A stretch of 64,000 nucleotides of DNA from Siderastrea siderea (GCA_964030785.1 OZ034966.1:1558501-1622500), one strand, 5' to 3'. Positions 21,154-32,765 are shown, numbered from the stretch's first letter. Program-made: numbers and translations. Notes: a model not told the origin generated them from the sequence alone.

Positions 21154-24100
21154 GAAAGCAAAGCAAACTGCTTACAATAACAAGTACACTACTTACAATG
21201 CTAGTACACTACTTACATAATACATTACTAATACACTAATGACAGTCACTTACTACATACTACTCAGTTACATGTGGTGTTTGGCTTATTATATACTCCT
21301 TAAATTGCATAACACTTGTAAAATAAAGCAATTAATTAGTTTAATATTTGAGCGACACGTAAAGCTTACATGCGAAAAAAAAAAGAAAAGGGGGGGGGGG
21401 GAAATTGCTATGAAAAGATAAGATATAACCTAATCTACTCAACAGAGTATGGAGAAGAGATAAAAGATCTCCTGCTGAATCGTTGCTTTAAAATTATGGA
21501 TGAGTTGGAAATGTACGTGATGGGAAGAGGGTAATAGGATACAATGAAAAGAAAAAGAGACCACCTACATATATAAGTATATATGTACACCATATATATG
21601 TATATTGAAAAAAAAAGAAAATCAGATGAGATCTACATTGTATTTCTGGTTTCCTTCGGCGCCACGTGTACCTGTGGCTGTCGGGATTAAGTATTCTCCA
21701 AATGTCAGTCAAATCCAGTTCTTCGCAAGCTTGCTTGACAACGTTCAAAGCATTTTGGTGTGTTCTTGGAAGACCACCTTTCTTATCTTCTTTTACGTTT
21801 AGTACGAGATTGAAGTCGCCGCCTAATATTATTTCATCACATTGAAAATTTTCTAACTGATCAAAAAAAGTTGTAAAAAAGGTCGGGTCATCATCATTTG
21901 GAGCGTAAATGTTAGCAAGGGTGAATAGTTTTTCTTCAGCTTTAATGTCACATATTATATAACGTCCCGAGGGGTCCGAGAAAATTTTCAAAATGTTCAA
22001 GTTGAAGTTATTGTTGAAAAGAATACAAACACCAGCTGCGTTACTTGAGCAGCAGCTAAAAAGTGCCTTGTAGCCCCATTCAGCTCTCCATTTGTCAACA
22101 TTGTTTTCAGTACAGTGCACCTCTTGTAAGAAGTAAATTGACTGTTGTCTTTCTCTGAGCCAATTAAAGGTCTCTCTTCTCTTATTGTCATTCCCTATTC
22201 CCCTCACATTGATGGAAGCAATTTTTAGATCAAACAGATTTAACGGCTGTTATTGTATGTTGAAAAAGGACGATTCAGCAGAGTTGAGATTTTATATTTT
22301 AACTTAGCACCTTTTGAGTTGAAGCGGTCAAGACAAGTAGTATATATTAAAAGATGGCTGTGATACAAAAAAATTTTTACATAAAGGTATTGCCCCCGGG
22401 AGAGAACAAAAAAACAAAAAAACAAAGGAAACACATACAAACACTTACACAATAAAAGCGGTCCCTGACTGAGGGCAAAAGAAGACTCTGCTCTCTTGGA
22501 ATTATACTTAAAACCAAGCAAAGCGATAGAAGAAAGAGTCTTCAGAAAAAAGGCGTGAGACGTTACGTTTAAACCTAGTGCTACACGAGTAAAGGGAAAC
22601 ATTTTCTCTCTGTTGTAGCTGCCGACCGCAACTGAAGCGAAAATATAGCAAACTATTGTAAATAATGAATAGTTACCCGCATAGTGGTAAAATCAAGTAA
22701 TCCCTATAGACTTAATCATGATCTGACAAAGCTAAATATTATTATGCAAAAAGAAATAACTGATTGTTATTAAGACGTAAAGAAAATTTTGCCTTCAGGC
22801 CAAAGTTTCCCTCTTATATACAACTTATCTGGCTGTGACGAGCTAAAACTTGCAGGGATTCCTTTCTTTCTGGCAGCTTTAAAAGACTCCATCTGTGATC
22901 TTCGTCGGTTGATGATTTCGGCAGGATAATCTCGGAAAATTTGGTAGTCTGTATCTTTAAGTCTGTGGCCCAACGAGATAATTTTCTGAACGTCCTTAAA
23001 CCTAAGAAAACGGGCTAGAATAGGCCGCGGTTTGCCGTCTTTACTTTTTCCATTTCGGTGGACACGTTGAATTTCTACATTTCTCGCATCAGCGAAACCA
23101 AGGTCGCGCTCTAAGAAAGATCGAAGCACTTCTTCGGTGTCTTCCTTCTCGTCTATTGTTGTTTCTTCCTTTATGTTCATAAACTTCAAGTTTTCTCGAC
23201 GTGAATATGCTTCCAAATAAAGGTTTTTAGTCTGCAACTCATTTATCATATCCTCGTTTTTTTGGGCTTGCTCTAAAAGCCCGGCTATTAAGGCTTTATC
23301 TTTTTTGAGTGCGTCGGCATTTTGTTTGGCTTGCTCGCCGATGAATGTTTGGCTGCTCTTCAGTTCTTCACTGTCTTTCTTCGTCGTATCTTGGAATGTT
23401 TCGAGCTCTCGGGTTCGTGTCTCCAGGGTTGCTATTTTGGATTCTATCTTTCCTAAAGAAGATTGTATAACGTCCAGTTTTTCCAACTTTTTAAGTATCT
23501 CCTGTAGTGTAGCGCCGAACTCTTGAGACATTGTTGAGTCGATTACCGTTGAGACTGTCGAAGTCTCGCCTTCGTCTTGGTCTGATTCTTTGCCAGGAGA
23601 AGTGTATTGCTTTGTTTTCTTCAAGTCTGGTGAGATAGAAGGCTCGTCCAAAGGCTTCGGTGACCTAGTTTTCCTCTTTTTAAAAGATAGCTCGACCAAA
23701 TCGGCCATGTACTAAGATGGGATAACGAAATTGGGCGGACGGCTGCAACTCGTGTCTTCACGCCACCATTGCCAGGCCCAGTCTCTCGTATTTATCAGAC
23801 TTAGAAAGGGTAACACGTCCGTCTTCATACAAAGTGGCAGCAGAATTTTCATAAAGCTTTGTGTATTTATCGGAGGGTCACCTTTGTTTGGACCTCACAA
23901 AAAAAAAACAAAGTAAGACGATCATGAACGGGTGGGAATATAACGGAGTACAAGGATAATCCGTTTTCTTATTTATCATTCTCCCTTGTGAATTACAAAC
24001 GAATCATAGATTTAAAATGCTTAATACCAGCACTATTCATGCTATATAATTTATAATTACATATTAAATGAACGGAGGAGGTTATTGGTAAACCACAGTG

Positions 24101-27100
24101 ACGTTCGCCATGTCATTTTCACTATTTTTATGTTATCTTTTTCTTTATTTGATTTTTTTCAGGTGATGAAACATATTGAGCTCATGATAAAGCAGATTAA
24201 AGGAAAACTCTACAAGGAAGGGCCTCCGGACAAAGCTGGTCAGCAGTATCGCCAGTGGGTAGAGGAATTCTACAAAGATTGTGTAGCAGAAGGGAACCGC
24301 TACCTAGTCACCTACACTGAACATCTCCGGGAGTATCACGTGGCACTAACGCTGAATACAAGCACACGAATGAAGAATGCCAGGCAATATCTGAAGAAAT
24401 ATTTCGATTCTTTAGATAGGGAAAAATTTACAGGTATCGATGAGAAATTAAAAAACCTATATCAGAAAGCGATGCAAGCGTTGGATAAAGACATCCAACT
24501 AAATGGTCTGCCTGATAATCCGCTGCTGAAGAAACTCAAAGAGTTGCTGTTACTGAACTACATAGATGCAGAAAATCAGGAAAGTAAGGAAAATCAATCC
24601 AACAAAGTGACAAACGGTGGAGGAAATGAAGGAGGCGGTGAAGGGGAGGAACCTCAAGATTCAGCCAGTGCTCGAACCCCAGAGAAAGTCGATGACAAAA
24701 GGAAACCGAAAAGTGAGAACGTGGCTAATTCCAGTGAGAGGGCAGATGACCTCAAACAGACGTCTGAAAATAAATGGGAGGAGGGTGAAAAGGAAGAAGA
24801 TTATCTGGGCAATGGCAAAGAGAGAAAGATAGCAAAAGAAAGCCCCTCTGAAGATGGGCTCCATGATGAAGATTTGGTTGGGGGAGCTGTTAAGCGCAAC
24901 AACTCCCGCAGTCAAGGAGCTGAGAGTACCAATGAAGTGGAAACGTTTGGCAGCAGTGATGACCCTGAAACTAAGAAAAACGACAGTGAAGAAATTGATA
25001 ATCACGAAGAGAACAAAGCCAGTAAGTCAGCTGGCACTACAGCTAAAGACAAGCCTTCAAATGAAAAAAGCGCTCAACAGAAAGAATGGGAAGGACCAAA
25101 GGGCATTTTATTCACAAGGACGCGCGAGTCCACAGAAGCATTACTGGACTGGATCAAAGAAACTAAAGAACTGAACGATGTTCTCAGACCAGAGAAACTT
25201 GTTGGCGGCGGAGATGGCAACAGTAAGTAGACATATGTTCGTAGAAATATCTACTGTGATCCTAAACCCTAAGAACGCAGAAATGGAGCTAGTTAGGGCG
25301 CTGTTTCTTACCAGTCCCTCTGTCAGGTTTACTAACTTTCTCATTTGCTAATTTGCTCTCTTGCTGACTTGCTTGCTAGTTTGCATGTTTCTCAGTTTGT
25401 TTGGTTGTCACACCTGCTGCTTGTTTGCTTACTGTTTAGTTTGCCAGAAATCCTGTACCACTCATGTTTCTGAATCTCACGTTTTATTCTCCCCTCTTTA
25501 TGCCCTGTTTAACTTTTCCTTTAATTTGATGCACATTAAAAGACACGGACGTTTTTTTTGGCTAAATGTGATGAAACAACTCTATCATATACGTGAATCC
25601 AGCGATCCCTTGCTAAGAAATTACCTACACTTAAATGCACATTTACATTGCACATAACTAGATTTACACTCACTGGTAATTCTCTTCTAGTCTTAAAAAC
25701 AGCTAAAAAGAGAAAAACATGCTATAATTACCCTAAATAACGCCACATCTAGTCTCTGTAAGCATATCGATATAGCAACCTATTCACTATTATCCTTTTC
25801 ACTGATTTCAGTTGGAATGACTAAAAATGAACAGGAAAAAGTTATTAAAAGATTTAAAACTGGAGAAAAGAACCTTCTACTGGCTACCAGCGTAGCAGAA
25901 GAAGGCCTGGACATCAATGACTGTAACTTTGTTATCCGCTACGACATGATGGGCAACGAGATCTCCGCTGTGCAATCGCGCGGGCGTGTTAGGTATGCTA
26001 AATTTTCTCGGACATGTATTCTCTTCATGAATTCATAGTCTCCCTCCTTTAACAGGGACCGCGGAGATCATTTTAAAGTGGTAGGGCTAAAAATCTGGCC
26101 AAGACAAACAAGCATTAGGGGTCATTGTTCCGCCATTTATCGTACATTTGTGCACCCTCATATCTACAACCCCAATAAATGTAACATAGCCGTCCTCACT
26201 TGGTATACCATCCAATACAGCAAATATTTTAAATAAAACATCCTAAGATTACTACTTTTTGAGGTTGTCAAAGTCAGTTTCTCTCGCGGTTCAGGTACGA
26301 GAAACAAACTCCTTTACGACGTCAGCTATATAGACACTGTCTGTTCTCTGCTTGGGTCATTCAACACGGCTAGGTTTCTAAACCTTTGGTCACCCATCCT
26401 GAATCTAAGCCACGTCTTCAGACGCCGGGCAGATGAGAGTGAACGCTCGCCAGCAGTGCTGGTAGCAGAATTTACAGCAAGCAGCTTACAGATAGTTTGG
26501 ACTTCCTGAACGAGCTTCTTCTCTGGTTCTGACATCTTCGAGCAGATGGGCAAATCGCCCTAGTTCCCCTCATCCGTGCCTGCCATACGGTAGGAACGCC
26601 TGTGAGAACATGACGGCCCTCCGTGCAGCTTTGCCGAGCCTTTGACATCGTGAAGTGCATACGCAAGTTTAGATTCATACATTATCCATGTCATCTGAAG
26701 CCCTAACGTGGTAGGGCTATAGCCCTACCAGCCCCTCCCCCTCCGCTGTCTCTGACTTGTGAAATTTTCTCCTTTTGGAAAGTACAAGGAATATGTACAT
26801 AAGCCTTAACTTTTCTTCATCAATTTATGTAAAAAGGAGCTTGGACTAGTGATACTCCTTTGAAATGACGGAGAGTTCATAATCATTATTCAATGACAGT
26901 ACGTACACGAATGCTTCGTGGAGACCAATGGAGTCAAATATGCTCCGTGCACTAGATTGTCTTCTAGACCCCTATCCTTTGTTTATTGCAGCTAGATTTT
27001 TAAACCTTGCTCTTCCAGTAGTGTTCCATTAGTCAGGCAAGAAATCTGAATTCTTCCGCCTTTCCGATTTTCAGGGATTTTATTGGTGAGGAAGAAGCGT

Positions 27101-29334
27101 ACATGATAAAGACGATTATTCAGTAGAATTTCCATTAACAAGTATTATTTCATACATACGACTCCTCAATTGCAAGGACAACAGGACGACATACAAAACG
27201 GTAACAAGTTACTGTTCCGATATGAGTCATACCCATAACCTATGCATTGGCATTTATTAACCAACAGGGCAGACAAAGGGAAGTACAGCGTGTTAGTGGC
27301 TCAATCAGGAGCTTTGAAGAGGGAACGTACGAGCAGGTTTCGAGAAATCTTGATGACTGAGGCCCTTAACAAGGTCCAGCGCATGGATCCAGAAAAATTC
27401 CATCGCACTGTGAGTATTTACGCATCAACGCACTATTGTACCCCCATGGCTACAGTAACTTGAGTTCAATGAGTCGGTATTTTAGTGAAAGATCATCATC
27501 AGCTGCTAACGTCAGTTCAGGTCGCATTTGATTTGAACACGTCTTTCTTCAGTTAAATTGTCACATACCGTACACCCGTCATTACGGACAGGAGCTGTAG
27601 TCCCGGGTAGTAAGAATTACCGCTATTACGGACTCTCTCTATTACGGACACCAAATCTTAGTCCCGCTGCTGTCCGTTGTAAAGCGAGTCGACTGTATTA
27701 TACAGCGTAAATTTATTAAACAGAGTCTTCATTTGCTATAAATTCGTATATGTTAGTAAATTGACTATCCAATCAGATTTACAGAACAGCTGCCGACAAA
27801 GAATAACTAAACAACATGTCAATTCACTCATGAGGTGTAGCTGACTTTATAAAAGCTCTGAATGTTTGAGTGATAGTCAATCAGCTTACGAAATTATGCA
27901 CTTTTATGGTCACACTTTCAAAGGAGCTAGTTGGCAGTAGCAGCACTAATTGAAAACGAAAAGAGAAGGGGCGACTAAATAAATTTACTTTATACTGTTT
28001 CTAGAATTAACCAAAGATTGTAGTGTTCAATACATGTGTAGACTTTTACGAGTTTCTTTGCTATTGTGACGACTGAGCGACAAGATGGTGAAGCTAACTT
28101 ATTATCATCAGAAGCCGACGTTTCAGCTAATTATTTTTATCATACTAATACAATATAGATGACAAGAGGTCGCATGTATAAACTGGAAATCATCATCATC
28201 ATCATCGTCATCATCATCATCTTGTTATTACAATTATTATTGTTGATATTTTTAATGTGGGGGCTCTTTTGCATTAGTTTCGTTTATAACCAACAGATTC
28301 ACAAGATTAGCGCTACGTATGGATAGCGCTGAGTTTGACCACTTTTGTTTTGTGCTAGGTAAGGGAGGTTCAGCGTAAAAGTTATCAGGACCGCTACCTC
28401 AAGAAACACATGTTTGCTATCGAGAAGTCAGTGACTCTGCCTAATGACGTCAAGTTCTTATGCCGAAAGTGCAATCAAGAGGCATGTCGAGCGAATGACG
28501 TACGCCGCATCAAAGGCAGTTACTACGTTATCATTAACAGTGACGTCCGGGATTCTAAGGTACCTGCTTGAGTTGCATCTTCCTTAAGTTGTACTTTTTC
28601 CGTTGAAGCTTTGCTTTATACTTCCAGGCTTTTTTCTTAGCGCTTTTGTCAACATTTTTTTCACACTGTAAATTGTTTAAACCCAGGATCATAAGTCGGT
28701 GAAGCATGATCGTCAGAGTGAGCGTAGTGATGACATTGACTGACGTTTCGACAGCCTGAGCGGAAGCCATCATCACAGTCACGTTTTTCTCACACATGCA
28801 GCATTTGGGAGTTGTTACCTTGTTTCGCAGCCAATTAGTTTTGTTTGTTTATATGTCACCAAATTGAACTTGTAAGCAAAAAACTCAGATTTTTATATGG
28901 GATCCTGGCGATCACTTCTCTTTCTTAGCTTAATTGCGTCGCCGAAATGTGCCGAAATAGGCAAGCAAAAAGCTGTTCTTAATTGAGCAAGTATATTAAA
29001 CCTTCTTATTCAACTAATTTAAAAGGTGGACATCAGGAAACATCCCAAACCGAAGATTATTGATGACGTCGAGATAAACAAGAAGATATTTTGCAAGCAG
29101 TGTCACGAGGATTGGGGAGTGATAACGTTTATTAACAGGGTGGAGTGGATATGTATCAAGATAGCAAGCTTTGTTCTGGAGTTCCCAGAACAGGGTCATC
29201 CGCGGAAGATGTACAAAAAGTGGAAAGATCTACCTTTTGGTATCAAAGAGGCGGATCTTGATGAGCTTTTGCAGTATAATGCTGACAAATCAGAATCAAC
29301 TGATCTCCTGGACATCGATCAGTTGGAGTTTTAA
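15023..29334 (+). CDS. RIG-I-like receptor (cytosolic dsRNA-sensing helicase), 12 exons
   Basis: Exons: 15023-15041 (open back to 14967 after a TAG acceptor), 15115-15272, 16131-16374, 19356-19409, 19555-19761, 19933-20306, 20583-20801, 24163-25222, 25812-25992, 27268-27409, 28359-28559, 29026-29334. All junctions are GT-AG and the phases agree, giving about 1055 residues. Residues 60-141 resemble a TRADD-N domain. Helicase motifs follow: [17 protein letters not shown] (Walker A, 196-203), a DECH box (319-322) and GLTAS (motif III). Hel2i residues such as EGNR, EHLREY and RMKNA are clear. A charged insertion (about 560-732) precedes [10 protein letters not shown]. Then come [17 protein letters not shown] (motif VI) and a C-terminal regulatory domain with zinc Cys pairs C921/C924 and C976/C979 and YKKWKDLPF. 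The protein should bind dsRNA in the cytosol. The start is uncertain because an upstream exon is possible. Confidence 0.88.
17008..17296 (-). repeat. Dispersed repeat shared with the GTPase intron
   Basis: Read on the minus strand this region runs from 'ctttcgacaagtagt' to 'cttgtaagggcccgtctttg' and 'ccggttttcttgt'. The same words occur in the same order on the plus strand at 46302-46588. Both copies are intronic. The family is not recognised. Confidence 0.5.
18332..18388. repeat. Short intronic hairpin in the RLR gene
   Basis: atcgtaggtagtgataaa (18332-18349) is inverted at 18371-18388 with one mismatch. The two 18-nt arms enclose a 21-nt loop that is itself partly palindromic (tcgatatatcga). 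The stem does not extend further, which makes a microRNA precursor unlikely. It may be a small MITE or a regulatory fold. Confidence 0.45.
21494..22207 (-). pseudogene. LINE ORF2 remnant: truncated AP-type endonuclease
   Basis: The frame starts [19 protein letters not shown] and contains the APE-type endonuclease landmarks: FLQEVHC (catalytic Glu), NIYAPNDD and GGDFNLVL (the GDFN box). It loses similarity after [13 protein letters not shown] at about 21630, before the SDH/TDH box. The rest of the frame is low-complexity translation of the 3' UTR. The first methionines before MRGIG are lost or lie upstream in the 5' part. Without the SDH box and reverse transcriptase it cannot be functional. 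It belongs to the same element as ORF1 at 22770-23708. Confidence 0.75.
22770..23708 (-). CDS. LINE ORF1p-like RNA-binding protein, 312 residues
   Basis: The frame is uninterrupted. An N-terminal basic and Ser/Pro-rich part (1-55) precedes a long coiled coil (about 60-165, heptads such as [20 protein letters not shown]). This is followed by an RRM-like core with [10 protein letters not shown] and [19 protein letters not shown], and a C-terminal domain with the RDYPAEI and RRRSQM segments. This is the order of L1 ORF1 proteins (coiled coil, RRM, CTD), which coat LINE RNA as trimers. A full-length frame argues for recent activity or mobilisation. ORF2 follows on the same strand but is deleted for its polymerase. 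Confidence 0.8.
   Translation of the reverse strand: MADLVELSFKKRKTRSPKPLDEPSISPDLKKTKQYTSPGKESDQDEGETSTVSTVIDSTMSQEFGATLQEILKKLEKLDVIQSSLGKIESKIATLETRTRELETFQDTTKKDSEELKSSQTFIGEQAKQNADALKKDKALIAGLLEQAQKNEDMINELQTKNLYLEAYSRRENLKFMNIKEETTIDEKEDTEEVLRSFLERDLGFADARNVEIQRVHRNGKSKDGKPRPILARFLRFKDVQKIISLGHRLKDTDYQIFRDYPAEIINRRRSQMESFKAARKKGIPASFSSSQPDKLYIRGKLWPEGKIFFTS
26053..26754 (-). mobile_element. hAT transposon deletion derivative in RLR intron
   Basis: The ends are inverted and imperfect: cagggaccgcggag (26053) against ctccgctgtctctg (ending 26754). Both are followed inward by a ggtagggct subterminal motif, including a perfect 20-bp palindrome at 26711-26730. The interior encodes the C-terminal end of a hAT transposase on the minus strand. 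No clear 8-bp duplication remains. It lies in the intron between RLR exons 9 and 10. Confidence 0.6.
26326..26553 (-). pseudogene. hAT transposase C-terminal dimerisation region fragment
   Basis: The segment [20 protein letters not shown] followed by RLKTWLR and RFRNLAVLN matches the hAT C-terminal signature (typically 'P-x-S-x-x-x-ERxFSxLRRIKTxLRS...RLxxLAxL'). This region mediates transposase dimerisation and is often the last recognisable piece of decayed copies. The catalytic core is absent. Confidence 0.65.
27570..27705. repeat. pogo/Tigger-like terminal fragment
   Basis: It contains repeated (c)attacggac words and ends with acaac/gttgt-flanked 'gcgagtcgactgta', resembling the TA-flanked CAGT ends of pogo-like elements. 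A related inverted copy lies at 30240-30350. No transposase is present. Confidence 0.4.
28190..28222 (+). repeat. (CAT)n microsatellite
   Basis: About eleven CAT units with one CGT variant, in the intron before RLR exon 11. Confidence 0.8.
28640..28800 (-). repeat. Retroelement terminal repeat, Penelope type (tentative)
   Basis: On the minus strand the sequence around 'gatggcttccgctcaggctg' and 'tcgaaacgtcagtcaatgtc' matches a phrase I know as a frequent terminal sequence next to GIY-YIG/Penelope elements in cnidarians. It sits in the last RLR intron. No coding domain is seen. Confidence 0.4.
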
Positions 29335-29663
29335 AGTCCTTTGCTTTCATGCATTTTACTAGAACCGGAAGTCAACGTTAACTATGTAGATGAGAAAGCA
29401 GGTCTTAACGAGATTTTAAATTTAGGCGCTGTAGAATTAGTTTCCAGTTCTGAGAATAATTTTTAACCTCTAACCGACTCTTTAAATCAGATTTTTACTG
29501 TCAGCGAAGGGTAAAGTGTCATTATAGAGATTTACATAAAAGAGTCCAACCGATAAAATGTTAACAGTCTACCGGCAAACGAGGCTACATTTAACCAGCG
29601 ACCGTGAATGTTTTGTTTTAAATTAAACTCTGCAATATACTAAACAATTTGAGCGCTTGCCAC

Positions 29664-30018
29664 TTGTATGGAAAAACCGGTTGATATTCTAGTGAGAAAT
29701 AAATGGAACGGTCATCCTTTCACAGGAAATTTTATGGAAAACAACGAATACCTTCAGGCATAGTCCTCTTTTCTCGTTCCTACAGGAGTATCGGAATATT
29801 ACGGTGCCATTTGCGTCATCACATTAGTATCGTGCTCCTTGATGAATTAGTCGGTTTGCTTGTGGGAAAATTGTCACTGCCGATTTGGCGTTAAATTCTC
29901 CCGTTTTTTTTTTTTTTTTTTTTTGCCAAATGGTACTTCCTCATCCCGTTCCATTTTGTTTGTGGCAAAATTGTACTGTTCCATTTAGCAAAAAATTCTG
30001 ACCGGTTTTTCCATACAA
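29664..30018. mobile_element. 355-bp MITE with perfect 18-bp TIRs
   Basis: ttgtatggaaaaaccggt (29664-29681) is the exact reverse complement of accggtttttccatacaa (30001-30018). Inside, 'aatggaac(g/a)g' words are also inverted, and there is a T-run at 29908-29926. No clear target duplication was found. It lies about 330 bp past the RLR stop codon and may contribute 3' UTR sequence (an AATAAA is at 29696). Confidence 0.65.
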
Positions 30019-30239
30019 ATGGAAAACGTTGTTTATTTCCACCGATCAGATAAAACAACTCGTTTGATTCGATCCCAGGCCCCTACATCTTTTTTTTAAG
30101 CTGCCAAATGGATTTAACCACCAAGGATGTAATCATTAGAAATTTAGCCATAGAACCGTCAAAATGCTTTCATCTGCCAGCGTCAACTGTCAAACTCAAT
30201 ACAGCCAACAGACACCATTGGGCCCAAGATTTGGTATTC

Positions 30240-30350
30240 GTAGTAGTAGATTTTGGTGTCCGGTATAATAGCGTGAGTTGTTTTCAGTAAATTCTTCGCC
30301 GGGACCTCAGCTCCTGTCCGTAAAAAAGGGTAGTCCGTAATAGCGCCTCC
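30240..30350. repeat. pogo/Tigger-like fragment, inverted relative to 27570-27705
   Basis: The words 'cggacaggagctgaggtccc' and 'gctattacggact' (minus strand) match the fragment at 27570-27705. Non-coding. Confidence 0.4.
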
Positions 30351-30504
30351 CTTAGATGTTATTCAGCTTATCTCACAATAGTAGGAGGAAAGGAATATAA
30401 GCCATGGTATACGGTTTTGGATTTATAGCTTCTATAGAACTTAATATGCTTGAATGAGTAGTTTTTCATTTAAGTTGCCGATTGCATGAAATCTGCTTTG
30501 CGTA

Positions 30505-30662
30505 GCCTGCGTAAGAAGGGTTTCCTTTAGTTTTTCCTCGCGTTGGAAGCATTTTTCGCTTTTTTTTTTCTTTTTTGTTGCGCGAAAGTTGCTTTTGCGC
30601 TGCCTAAAAGCAAAAAACGCTGTCAGCGCGCTGCAAAACGCAAGGAAACCCTCTTTACGCAG
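30505..30662. mobile_element. 158-bp MITE
   Basis: ctgcgtaagaagggtttcct near 30507 is inverted with aaggaaaccctctttacgca (30642-30661) with a few mismatches. The interior is rich in gcgc and T/C runs and non-coding. From 30663 to 31990 I see nothing beyond short motif-free frames. Confidence 0.6.
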
Positions 30663-32012
30663 TCTAAAATTTGTGTCGAGAAGTTTAAGTTTCACTTAAC
30701 GATAAGAAAATTAGTTCTGCTTGTAGTTTGTAGTTGCTTATTGAAACATAGTTTCTGCTTTCATTGGGAACGACATTGAAAACGAATAAAATAAATTGAA
30801 GAACTGGCTCCAACATATTTTTTGTGTTTGTTTTGTTTATAACCGATAATTGTAGCTGATGCGCTCCAAATCTGTTTTTGGTTTGTTGTTTTATCTTTGT
30901 CTTTCTGCTTTGGCAGCTTTATATCGTAATAATTTGTTTTGATGAAAATCACACAAATGAAACAAAAATCGCATCAAACTGCAAATTTGAGCCACAACAT
31001 ACACATAACACCCATAAGCTACTGTAGCTATTGAGTTTACCTTCGGCTTAAGCGCGGCAAACAACAGGCCTATCAACTTGGTGCCAAGCACTTTAGGATA
31101 TCTGCAAAAACACGCACACATACAGGAGTAAATTGAACCCACCTATAGACAAAGTACGGTAAATTAAGATACTAAAAACACCTTTCCGTTGAACGAACGA
31201 GGTTTGTGGACAACTGTCTGGCTCCCGGATTTTCAGATCAGTTTTAGAATTTTCCCCGCAGCAAACTCTGACAACAGTAAGGGCTTTATCTCGGCTTCTT
31301 AGTTTTAGCTCCTACGCACACTTGATATGGGTGTCCGCGTCCGCATACGAGACGTGTCCGCTTATATGAAGTTATAACTGAAAAGCATTAGTAGTTGTTA
31401 GTCGTTTCAGGTGTTTGGTATCCGCTTACGAGCGTTGGTTTGAGCGTTGTTGGTTTGTTACTTTGTAACCGGCTATGTAACTACTCTCAGCAGTAGTTTA
31501 CCGAAATCGAGGAAGTTCTCAAGGAACTGAGTTGGAACACGTGGACAAAGGTTATGTCCTCGATGGACTGGTGTTGTAATTGTACCCAGAATTTTACACT
31601 TCAGCAGGAGTTCATACAGTAGAATTTTCGAGGCTTCATTGAAGACTTCAATGGATGACAAACGGTTAAAAGGACTCCTCCGGACATGAAGAAAAACACA
31701 TACTCTAGCCAGTTACAGCAAACGTGCTGCGTGTAAGGAGGGCATAAATCAGAACACGAAAATCGGAGTCGTAAACTGTAAACCAGCCCTAAACGAACAC
31801 TCACTATACTGATAGTTTTGAGTGTATTGGCTTAGCCTGAATAGATTGGTTTTCTTTGAATAATTATGGCTTCGAATGCTTTCTGAAAAATAATAAGTTT
31901 AAATGTGGACGACTGACGTGACTGGACATCAGGGGGTGAGGACGTGTCAAGTTGAGCTCCGTGACGAGCGAAATCTTTCGTAACTTAACTGAACAGCCTG
32001 ACTTGTCGCTGC

Positions 32013-32765
32013 ATGTCTGATAAACTTCTCAGATCAGGAAAAACTCTTCCAAGTTTGGAAGACCATAGGAAAGCTGAAATTGTCGAGCAGTCACAGAAAA
32101 ATCCAAAGGTAAAGACGAAGGAGGCGGCCATGTGCGACACAATTCTCGAAGAGCTCAAATCTTTAAGAAGTGACCTTACAAGTCAAATTAAGAAAATAAG
32201 CGACGACTTTGCAATTCTTCGAAGCGAAACGTATGCCCGTCTCGCGAAGATTGAAAGCATTATGTCTAAAGTTGACGAGATTGACAACTTAAAGCCGAAA
32301 GTACAGAAACTCGAAGAAGATGTCGGTGACGCGAGAAAATCCCTAAGCACGTTCGAGGAAACGAAAAAGCGCCTCCAGGAACAAACTGAGCGCCAGGAAA
32401 AAAAAAATGGAACGTATGGAAAGACATTCATTCGTGTACTCGGTGTTGTTGAAGAAGAAGGTGAAGATTGTTTATCAATTATTCAAGATTTCTTCGCACT
32501 CCTTGGTCTTCGAGATGCTGGAGGAGAACTGGAAAATGCCAACCGCACAGGTAAAAAACGTGATGGAAAACCTAGGCATATTATCGCTAAATTGTACAGC
32601 AGACCTTTCAAACGAAATTTGCTTCAAGTCGCCAAAAGCCAGGAAAGTAAAGATGCACTCAGCGGAGTTAGATTCGTGGAAGATTTTACTCACAATGATT
32701 TTGAGACAAGGAAGAAAGCTCTCCCGATTATAAAGCAAGCTTATACGAAGATGGAAAAAAAGTAA
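32013..32765 (+). pseudogene. Second LINE: ORF1p-like protein, C-terminus broken
   Basis: This is a 250-codon frame. A basic N-terminus leads into a coiled coil (about 40-125, e.g. ILEELKSLRSDLTSQIKKI). An RRM-like core follows with KTFIRVLGV and NRTGKKRDGKPRHIIAKLY, then a start of the CTD (FVEDFTHNDFETRKKAL). The frame ends at KKMEKK. A +1 shift continues with VRFTTYRLN, corresponding to the usual KVRF end, so a frameshift removed the C-terminus. The family differs from the LINE at 21-24 kb. ORF2 of what is probably the same element starts at 37696, after a 4.6-kb insertion. Confidence 0.65.

Larger units (their letters stand above)
21114..23787 (-). mobile_element. Internally deleted L1-type LINE, antisense in RLR intron
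   Basis: The insertion is bounded by a 13-15-bp target duplication, gtatttatcagac(tt), at 21101-21113 and 23788-23800. On the minus strand it runs 5' UTR, intact ORF1 (23708-22770), the endonuclease part of ORF2 (from 22207), then directly a 3' UTR and a poly(A) tail (T-run 21114-21150). Most of ORF2, including all of the reverse transcriptase, is missing. Since the 5' end is complete and the duplications are perfect, the element probably inserted in this shortened form or lost the segment soon after. It lies antisense inside the 3.4-kb intron between RLR exons 7 and 8 and does not touch an exon. Confidence 0.8.

Noticed and set aside
26045..26762. 8-bp target duplication of the intronic hAT element
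   Set aside because: tcctttaa and acttgtga agree at only four of eight positions.
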